Made by a program: the position numbers and the translations under genes. The notes under the pieces are model-generated. The model was not told the DNA's origin and ran no database searches. It was given only the letters and a program-made list of their open reading frames with translations. Positions 1 to 4,073 of a DNA stretch of 6,857 nucleotides are shown here, in pieces. Numbering within the stretch: the stretch's first letter is position 1; each line of letters opens with the position of its first letter. This DNA comes from UBA6065 sp038063975 (GTDB taxonomy: Bacteria; Patescibacteriota; Minisyncoccia; Phycocordibacterales; UBA6065). Where the stretch lies: contig JBBTTY010000026.1 of NCBI GenBank assembly GCA_038063975.1, positions 1 through 6,857 of the forward strand. Direction: 5' to 3'.

Positions 1-2
1 AT

Positions 3-76
3 GCGCCTATAGCTCAGTTGGTTAGAGCATCGAGCTTATACCTCGAGGGTCCTAGGTTCGAGTCCTAGTAGGCGCA
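3..76 (+). tRNA. tRNA-Ile with anticodon UAU (reads AUA)
   Basis: The sequence folds as a complete cloverleaf. The seven-pair acceptor stem is 3-9 with 69-75, and 76 is an A discriminator. The D arm is 12-15 with 25-28 and has the canonical AGTTGGTTA loop. The anticodon stem is 30-34 with 42-46, the variable region is 47-51, and the T arm is 52-56 with 64-68 with loop TTCGAGT. The anticodon loop is CTTATAC, so with U33 at base 36 the anticodon is TAT (37-39), followed by A37. This decodes AUA as isoleucine. Most bacteria instead read AUA with a CAU tRNA modified to lysidine by TilS, so a directly encoded UAU anticodon is uncommon. CCA is not encoded (the next bases are CAA). The gene converges on the minus-strand operon, whose last stop lies 12 bases away; I see no terminator between them. 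Confidence 0.95.
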
Positions 77-88
77 CAAAAATTACTT

Positions 89-463
89 TTAATTTGGTAG
101 AGGACAGCCACTGATTTTTGCCAAACCATCTAGACCTTGTTCACCAACATATTTCACACCCGCACCATCAATCCAAGTAGGATATCCGTTTACACCTTTA
201 TCCAAACAAAGTTTTTCATTTTCAGGACATTCAACATACGGAATGTATTTAAAAGCGTCACCAAATAATGCTTTTTCTTTCTTACAATGACTACACCAGG
301 CGGCACCATACATAGTCAGTTTTTTGCTGGCCAAGCATTGTGCAAAAGAAGTGATAGCTTCTGAAGATGGTTTATTTGGTGAATTTCTTTTTGAAATTAT
401 GACAAAACTGGTGATTAAAGCGACTATGATAATGACAAAAGCGATAGTTGATGTATATTTCAT
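89..463 (-). CDS. Membrane-anchored thioredoxin-fold protein, VKOR-associated type, active site CSHC
   Basis: This 124-residue protein has an uncleaved-looking N-terminal membrane segment (residues about 7-24) followed by basic residues, which should place the rest outside the cytoplasm. The redox motif is WCSHC (C57 and C60), preceded by MYGAA as in the thioredoxin-like domain fused to bacterial vitamin K epoxide reductases. The cis-proline element is GYPTW (P95). C79 and C86 match the additional cysteine pair I associate with that subfamily; C43 and C120 are further cysteines. In the family such proteins form, break or shuffle disulfides on secreted proteins. No VKOR is fused here; the likely electron partner is the CcdA encoded two genes upstream. 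It is the last gene of the operon, starting 5 bases after the preceding stop, with no Shine-Dalgarno sequence. Its direction (oxidant or reductant) and target are unknown; the secreted DUF4430 protein, with a cysteine pair, is a candidate client. Confidence 0.85.
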   Translation of the reverse strand: MKYTSTIAFVIIIVALITSFVIISKRNSPNKPSSEAITSFAQCLASKKLTMYGAAWCSHCKKEKALFGDAFKYIPYVECPENEKLCLDKGVNGYPTWIDGAGVKYVGEQGLDGLAKISGCPLPN

Positions 464-468
464 TATTT

Positions 469-966
469 TTATTCTTTACAACAATTAATTAATCCACTCA
501 TTATATCGTCAAAGGACATTGGTTTTTCTGCCTTTACCATATTAGCCACGTCGGAGGTTTTTATAATTTTTAATCTCAAAGCGAAAAATATATTATAAAT
601 TTTGTAAGCAAAACCAAACGTCTCTTGTGCCGACTCTTTTTTACCATCGGCTTGGAGTTTTGTACCGACTTCCATAAGTCTCATAACTGTTGCCAATAGG
701 TGTTTTGATATACACCAGCTCTCACCTTCGGTTTTCTCTATCATTCGTGCGAGCAGTACTTTGCGAATTTCTCGAGTTTCGTTTAATAAATCGTAGTATT
801 CGGATTTTTCTGTCTTTGCACCGGTAAAGAAAAAATGTTCTTCGAGTGACAATAAATTCATAACCGCTATAGACAAATCTTCTTCGGTAGATAAATCTAT
901 ACCACTTTTTTTGGCTTCCGCTACTTTTCTTTTTAATTCCTCAAAATTCATCGGTATGTTTTTCAT
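469..966 (-). CDS. Uncharacterised helical protein with C-terminal Cys-Cys tail
   Basis: I do not recognise a named family. With the start at base 966 the product has 165 residues, no signal peptide and no membrane segment, so it is probably cytoplasmic. It looks almost wholly alpha-helical, with charged N-terminal helices, a central EGESWCISKHLLATVMRL stretch with one cysteine (C85), and a lysine-rich end finishing in NCCKE (C162, C163). I chose 966 because the frame's upstream ATG at 993 would overlap the end of ccdA by 23 bases, whereas the ATG at 964-966 follows the ccdA stop by four A residues, the same junction as between the DUF4430 and DUF6580 genes. A start at 951 (protein beginning MNFEELKRK) is also possible. 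Its position between ccdA and the thioredoxin gene suggests a link with thiol or metal chemistry, but that is only context. Confidence is high that it is a gene and low on function. Confidence 0.75.
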   Translation of the reverse strand: MKNIPMNFEELKRKVAEAKKSGIDLSTEEDLSIAVMNLLSLEEHFFFTGAKTEKSEYYDLLNETREIRKVLLARMIEKTEGESWCISKHLLATVMRLMEVGTKLQADGKKESAQETFGFAYKIYNIFFALRLKIIKTSDVANMVKAEKPMSFDDIMSGLINCCKE

Positions 967-970
967 TTTT

Positions 971-1645
971 TTAGGTGAACAATAATAATACACCTATAAT
1001 CAAAAGAATTGTATTTAAAATGATGCGAGCTTTTTTCGTTTCCAGTTTACGCAACTTGTCTATTTTTTCCAAAGCTATTCTGGATGCTCCCAATATGAGA
1101 ATGACCATGAGAGGTGTGACAAATATAATGTTGTATACAATTAAATAGCCAAATCCTGACCAAAATGTTTTTTGGTCATGTATGAGTGATAACACAAATA
1201 GATACGGTCCACCAGTACAGGGAAATTCAAACATGCCGACAACTATACCCAGAATCAATGATGCCGGAATAGAGCCTCTGTGTATTATTTTTCCTATTAT
1301 TGTATAACTGCTCTCCGGAATTTTTAATTTAATAGGAAAATTGGAGAAAAATTCATTTGTAATTGCTATGAGGCTGTAAATTATGAGTATAGATGCGCCG
1401 ATTTTAGTCATAAAGTTTGGAATGGCAAAAACAGATAGTACCTGCAGAATTCCTATACCTATCAATGTATAAACCAGAGCAATACCGAAGATATAAGCTC
1501 CTCCGGCCATCAGAATGAATTTTCTGTCTTTACCTAGAGATAATAAGAAAGCGATTGTGAGAAATAAAATAGAAAAGGCGCAAGGATTTATACTGTCGGC
1601 CATCGCCGCTCCAGCTATAACCGGTAAAAAGTAATTTAAGTCCAT
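971..1645 (-). CDS. ccdA: CcdA/DsbD-type transmembrane thiol electron transporter
   Basis: This 224-residue polytopic protein has about six membrane segments (roughly residues 6-35, 42-70, 78-98, 125-150, 163-187 and 207-223). It carries both family signatures: DSINPCAFS near the N-terminus with C22 in the first segment, and FEFPCTGGPY with C143 in the fourth. In CcdA and the central domain of DsbD these two membrane cysteines pass electrons from cytoplasmic thioredoxin to thiol proteins outside the membrane. The length is typical of stand-alone CcdA. It starts 6 bases after the stop of the DUF6580-like gene. The natural partner is the membrane-anchored thioredoxin-fold protein at the end of the same operon. 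I see no c-type cytochrome maturation gene in the window, so the usual role in cytochrome c biogenesis is not indicated; reducing a secreted protein or a cobalamin-related substrate is an inference from the riboswitch upstream. Confidence 0.92.
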   Translation of the reverse strand: MDLNYFLPVIAGAAMADSINPCAFSILFLTIAFLLSLGKDRKFILMAGGAYIFGIALVYTLIGIGILQVLSVFAIPNFMTKIGASILIIYSLIAITNEFFSNFPIKLKIPESSYTIIGKIIHRGSIPASLILGIVVGMFEFPCTGGPYLFVLSLIHDQKTFWSGFGYLIVYNIIFVTPLMVILILGASRIALEKIDKLRKLETKKARIILNTILLIIGVLLLFT

Positions 1646-1651
1646 TAAAAC

Positions 1652-2185
1652 TTATGATATCAGAGATTTTGTCGGTGAAAAACGATGATACAGATGCATC
1701 ACTGCTTCATAGGTACCAAACAGAGCGAATGAGTACCATATATCGCCGACAAGGGCATTTCTATAGAAAGGTAGGCCGGCTATATAAGATGCGATTAATC
1801 CAATCACTGTTGATTCATACATTGTTGTGAATAACCAGACTGCTCCATTTGTGATTAGAAAAAATAAAGTTGAACCGATGACAGAAGCTAGAGCAATTGA
1901 AATAGGATTTTTCTTTTTTTGTAGATAAAGGCCAATTAATCCAGAAAATCCCATTGCAATATAAACAGTCAAATTTATTTTCCAATCATAAAAACCGATA
2001 AAAATATCACTTATGAGCATTGCCAGTACAGGCACAGTGAAGGCAAATTTTTTTCCTAAATAAGCTCCGGAAAAAAGTCCGATTGCGATTATGGGTACGA
2101 AGTTCCATGTATGAGGCAGTAATCTACCAAGTACTCCTATTGTTATCAGTGCCAGAGCCAAATATAATTTTGTTCTTATTGTCAT
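1652..2185 (-). CDS. DUF6580-like integral membrane protein, possible transporter component
   Basis: With the start at 2185 the product has 177 residues and about six membrane segments. The motifs resemble what I recall of the DUF6580 family: RLLPHTWNFVPI near residue 21, LISDIFIG around 58-64, FFLITNGAVW around 108-117 and GLPFYRNALVGDIWY around 137-151. The family has no firmly assigned function. Its size and topology recall substrate-binding S components of ECF vitamin transporters, but I cannot show homology and no ECF ATPase or T component is in the window. I preferred the ATG at 2183-2185 over the one at 2204-2206, because the latter would overlap the DUF4430 gene by 17 bases, whereas the former lies four bases after that gene's stop. 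It is the second gene under the cobalamin riboswitch, which makes cobalamin or a precursor the leading candidate substrate. Confidence 0.8.
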   Translation of the reverse strand: MTIRTKLYLALALITIGVLGRLLPHTWNFVPIIAIGLFSGAYLGKKFAFTVPVLAMLISDIFIGFYDWKINLTVYIAMGFSGLIGLYLQKKKNPISIALASVIGSTLFFLITNGAVWLFTTMYESTVIGLIASYIAGLPFYRNALVGDIWYSFALFGTYEAVMHLYHRFSPTKSLIS

Positions 2186-2189
2186 TTTT

Positions 2190-3317
2190 TTATTTTTTAA
2201 ATCCAATAAATTTTAAAAATTTGTTGAATATTTTATTTATAATTGTTGGATTTTTTTCTACAGCGATTGCTATACCTGCCAATTGGTTTTCTGATAATTT
2301 TACCTCAGATTCTACTTTTTTTGTTGAATATTTCTGATTTTGTAGGGCGATCTGATATTTTTTTATAAAATTTTCAACTGATATATCCATAACAACCATT
2401 ACTTCTTTTGGTTTTAAATTTTTTACAGTAGTTGTACTCGTTGTTGTAGTTATTACCGCTTGATTATTTTGATTATCTGAACTTGATCTATGTCTAGAAC
2501 CTCCGCCAGAAACACTGGCTGTCGTTACTGTCGGTGTTGATATTGTTTCTGGTGTTACTTCTGGTGTCGGTCCTGCTACTGCTAAAGGGGCTGATACGGA
2601 TAGAGTTTCAGCCGGAAAATAATAATCCATAGCCAGTCCTATGTTGTAAGAGCCTGGGGCAGTGAGCAATATCTGGGCAAATCCGTTTTCATCACTCGTG
2701 ACCGAAGTGACAACTATTGGGGAATACGGATCATCAGGATTTGTCTGTGTCGCTCCCAGTGTCGCACCGGATAAAGCCGTCCAAAGATTATTTACATAAT
2801 CATAGTTTAGAGCTCGCACAGTAACGGCTGTAGATGTTTCAATGTTTGCGGACGATAATGAAACCCTACGTGGACTGCCGAAATAAAAATAGAGAACTTC
2901 GTTTCCGGAGAGAATATATTTATCAACACCCACAGATGGATATGTTGAATTGACGACATATTGCCAATTTCCACAAGCGTTTACAGATGGAGAGACAATA
3001 TTTATACAATTTATATACAACGAACTGAAACTGGAATAATATATTAAATCTGAAATAATAAATTCTGTCGCAGAATCATCGGCTGTTTTCAGTGCAATCA
3101 AGGCACTGTTCGAAGGTATTTGTCGAGAAGTTTCTGAATTATCTGAAATCGAACTCGTTTCATTTAGAGTTATTGTAACCGGACCACTCCAAACTAATGT
3201 ATCTCGATAACGTACATTTATTGTCACTGTGGAAGTGGCCGTTTCTTGCGCAAAAATCGGAAAAGGAAAAACAAAAGGAATAAAAAACAATACAAAAATA
3301 AATAATTTCTTTTTCAT
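2190..3317 (-). CDS. Secreted DUF4430 (transcobalamin-C-like) protein, candidate B12-capture protein
   Basis: The product has 375 residues from the ATG at 3315-3317, chosen because it begins a textbook signal peptide (MKKK, then a hydrophobic run ending PIFAQ at residues 20-24); the frame extends to 3413 but that part runs into the terminator and riboswitch. Residues about 29-148 resemble DUF4430, the domain related to the C-terminal domain of transcobalamin and intrinsic factor: a VTINVRY strand, a GNWQYVVNS strand and GNEVLYFYFG at the end. The only two cysteines, C104 and C115, lie in this domain and could form a disulfide. Residues about 151-243 form a second beta domain with SDENGFAQILL and GSYNIGLAMDYYFP. 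A Pro/Thr/Ser/Gly-rich linker (about 248-298) and a basic C-terminal helical region (300-375) follow; no LPXTG motif or lipobox is present. It is the first gene after the cobalamin riboswitch. Binding of cobalamin is inferred, not shown. Confidence 0.85.
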   Translation of the reverse strand: MKKKLFIFVLFFIPFVFPFPIFAQETATSTVTINVRYRDTLVWSGPVTITLNETSSISDNSETSRQIPSNSALIALKTADDSATEFIISDLIYYSSFSSLYINCINIVSPSVNACGNWQYVVNSTYPSVGVDKYILSGNEVLYFYFGSPRRVSLSSANIETSTAVTVRALNYDYVNNLWTALSGATLGATQTNPDDPYSPIVVTSVTSDENGFAQILLTAPGSYNIGLAMDYYFPAETLSVSAPLAVAGPTPEVTPETISTPTVTTASVSGGGSRHRSSSDNQNNQAVITTTTSTTTVKNLKPKEVMVVMDISVENFIKKYQIALQNQKYSTKKVESEVKLSENQLAGIAIAVEKNPTIINKIFNKFLKFIGFKK

Positions 3318-3332
3318 GAGACTTAATTTAAT

Positions 3333-3373
3333 AAAACGAATAAAAACCGTCACTTCCGAGAGGGAAGCGACGG
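3333..3373 (-). terminator. Intrinsic terminator between the riboswitch and the DUF4430 gene
   Basis: On the minus strand CCGTCGCTTCC (3373-3363) pairs with GGAAGTGACGG (3357-3347), an 11-pair stem with one G-U wobble and a five-base loop, followed at once by TTTTTATTCGTTTT. It lies 30 bases before the start codon of the operon's first gene and downstream of the cobalamin aptamer, so it is the expression platform of a transcription-attenuating riboswitch rather than the end of a gene. The 5' arm can pair alternatively with the aptamer core (see the riboswitch entry). Confidence 0.92.
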
Positions 3374-3382
3374 ATGTAAAAA

Positions 3383-3518
3383 GTCGCATTATCCTGCTCG
3401 GGATTATAATCATGCGACGACCGGACTCGTTTCACTTTTTGTTTTAAAAGTTTTCTCAAAAGCGAACATTACCGTTGCGGCACAGTGGAGGGATTAAACC
3501 TCACTTCCAACGCACGAT
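3383..3518 (-). promoter_or_regulatory. Cobalamin (B12) riboswitch aptamer, compact type
   Basis: Read on the minus strand, the core follows the cobalamin riboswitch consensus in order. GGAA (3508-3505) is followed by GTGAGG, a loop with TTTAATCC and CTCCAC, the P4-like hairpin (3504-3485). Then comes GCCGCAACGGTAA (3481-3469), the hallmark of the family, a variable AT-rich arm (3468-3433), and AGTCCGG (3427-3421), the start of the B12 box. A closing helix pairs ATCGTGCG (3518-3511) with CGCATGAT (3416-3409), eight pairs with one G-U. It is followed by a hairpin ATCC-CGAGCA-GGAT (3404-3391) whose loop resembles the L13 kissing loop of compact (class II) cobalamin riboswitches. The second half of the B12 box is divergent. 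The large peripheral arms of class I are absent. With the terminator immediately downstream, ligand should turn the DUF4430 operon off. Whether it prefers adenosyl- or hydroxo-/methylcobalamin cannot be told by eye. Confidence 0.88.
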
Positions 3519-3525
3519 AGTACCA

Positions 3526-3554
3526 ATTCTAATGTAATCCAGATTTAATTTCAA
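3526..3554 (-). promoter_or_regulatory. Sigma-70-like promoter of the riboswitch-controlled operon
   Basis: On the minus strand TTGAAA (3554-3549) and TAGAAT (3531-3526) are separated by 17 bases, each one mismatch from consensus. The expected start site, about seven bases on, is near 3518, which is the first base of the helix that closes the riboswitch. The agreement between the two independent predictions supports both. Confidence 0.7.
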
Positions 3555-3558
3555 TCTT

Positions 3559-3566
3559 TCGAAACA
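3559..3566 (+). repeat. TCGAAACA motif, copy 1 (upstream of the riboswitch operon promoter)
   Basis: This copy overlaps the perfect palindrome TTTCGAAA (3557-3564) and sits just upstream of the -35 element of the DUF4430 operon. The same eight bases occur before the start codons of the ArsR-family gene and nrdJ. It is a candidate regulator-binding site; no protein can be assigned to it from sequence alone. Confidence 0.4.
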
Positions 3567-3596
3567 GTTAAACTATAAAATAAAAATAGACGCAAA

Positions 3597-3902
3597 TTAT
3601 ACCACCAACCTCTTTGTGCGCAGTTCATGGAGTATTTTGCACGGCTCGACGATGCGAGGGTCAACGATTCGATAAAAAATATTCAAACCATGTCTTCGGG
3701 GAACAACCAAACCACTATGTCGCATGAGAGCGAGGTGTTGAGAGAGGTTTGCTTTCGGTAAATCGGTTATTTGAAGCAGATCTTCCACAGAAGTCTCCTT
3801 CTTCTTCAATATATTGAGCACCTCCAACCTCTTTGGATTGGCCAGTATCTTGTAGAGTAGGGCATTTTTACTGTAAGCCTCCTTTGGCAATGGTGATTTC
3901 AT
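3597..3902 (-). CDS. ArsR/SmtB-family winged-helix repressor
   Basis: This 101-residue protein is the size of a minimal ArsR-family regulator. The dimerising N-terminal helix includes LLYKILANPKRLEVLNIL (residues 15-32), then the helix-turn-helix SVEDLLQITDLPKANLSQHLALMRHSGLV (38-66; recognition helix about 49-61) and a beta wing RRHGLNIFYRIVD (69-81). The C-terminal helix starts at PRIVEPC. The ELCVCD metal site of ArsR/SmtB founders is absent and the only cysteine is C88, so a classical metal thiolate sensor or two-cysteine persulfide sensor of the BigR type is unlikely; the signal is unknown. It is divergent from nrdJ and codirectional with the riboswitch operon, with no evident terminator after its stop, so read-through into the riboswitch leader is possible. 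Likely targets by position are itself, nrdJ and perhaps the operon. The start follows TCGAAACA directly and there is no Shine-Dalgarno sequence. Confidence 0.9.
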   Translation of the reverse strand: MKSPLPKEAYSKNALLYKILANPKRLEVLNILKKKETSVEDLLQITDLPKANLSQHLALMRHSGLVVPRRHGLNIFYRIVDPRIVEPCKILHELRTKRLVV

Positions 3903-3910
3903 TGTTTCGA
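3903..3910 (-). repeat. TCGAAACA motif, copy 2 (abuts the ArsR-family start codon)
   Basis: On the minus strand TCGAAACA is followed directly by the ATG of the ArsR-family gene at 3902-3900. It occupies the place where a Shine-Dalgarno sequence would otherwise be looked for and would lie within a very short leader. Confidence 0.4.
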
Positions 3911-3932
3911 TATATTATATAGTCAGTATATC
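3909..3932. promoter_or_regulatory. Candidate operator: inverted repeat GATATA-N12-TATATC
   Basis: Six-base arms 3909-3914 and 3927-3932 are perfect inverted complements and cover the -10 element and predicted start site of the ArsR-family gene. AT-rich inverted repeats at this place are usual for autorepression by ArsR/SmtB proteins. The region is very AT-rich, so the repeat could arise by chance. Confidence 0.35.
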
Positions 3933-3952
3933 AACTTATAAATATTTTTCAA
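3925..3952 (-). promoter_or_regulatory. Putative sigma-70-like promoter of the ArsR-family gene
   Basis: On the minus strand TTGAAA (3952-3947) and TATACT (3930-3925) lie 16 bases apart, each one mismatch from consensus. Transcription would begin near 3918, leaving a leader of only about 15 bases. An alternative -10, TATAAT at 3919-3914, has no good -35 at the right distance. Confidence 0.5.
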
Positions 3953-4014
3953 TGGTAGTTTCTGTTGACAAAATGTTTTTCATTCCGTGAGACTGGAGGT
4001 TATCCACTCTTTTA

Positions 4015-4044
4015 TTAAACTTCTACGAGTCTTACCGTTATAAT
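4015..4044 (+). promoter_or_regulatory. Putative nrdJ promoter (-10 TATAAT)
   Basis: A perfect -10 hexamer TATAAT lies at 4039-4044, placing the start site near 4051 with a leader of about 23 bases. The matching -35 is poor (TTAAAC, 4015-4020, 18-base spacing). The rest of the 171-base divergent region holds the ArsR-gene promoter, its inverted repeat and an isolated TTGACA (3965-3970) without a usable -10. I see no second riboswitch or terminator before nrdJ. Confidence 0.5.
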
Positions 4045-4064
4045 GATTTCAATATTACGAAACT

Positions 4065-4072
4065 TCGAAACA
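4065..4072 (+). repeat. TCGAAACA motif, copy 3 (one base before the nrdJ start codon)
   Basis: TCGAAACA is followed by T and then the nrdJ ATG. A near copy, ACGAAAC, lies eight bases upstream at 4057-4063. The placement mirrors that at the ArsR-family gene and suggests a shared regulatory or translational element. Confidence 0.4.
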
Positions 4073-4073
4073 T

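Noticed and set aside
2083..2337. Plus-strand open frame of 84 codons with hydrophobic content
   Set aside because: It is antisense to the junction of the DUF6580-like and DUF4430 genes; the hydrophobic residues are the mirror of AT-rich coding sequence.
3318..3413. N-terminal extension of the DUF4430 protein reading frame up to base 3413
   Set aside because: The extra 32 codons run through the intrinsic terminator and the end of the riboswitch, and the downstream ATG at 3317 begins a normal signal peptide.
3229..3447. Plus-strand open frame of 72 codons
   Set aside because: It is antisense to the signal peptide region, terminator and riboswitch, encodes low-complexity peptide and has no start signals.
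3909..3924. NrdR-box-like sequence ACTATATAATATATC (minus strand)
   Set aside because: It resembles the AT-rich NrdR consensus, but lies about 150 bases from the nrdJ start, has no paired second box at the usual spacing, and is explained by the ArsR-gene promoter region.
3965..3970. Perfect -35 hexamer TTGACA in the divergent region
   Set aside because: No acceptable -10 element lies 15-19 bases downstream on the plus strand.
4000..4008. DnaA-box-like TTATCCACT upstream of nrdJ
   Set aside because: It matches eight of nine consensus bases and DnaA does regulate nrd genes in E. coli, but one such match is expected by chance in a window of this size and there is no second box nearby.
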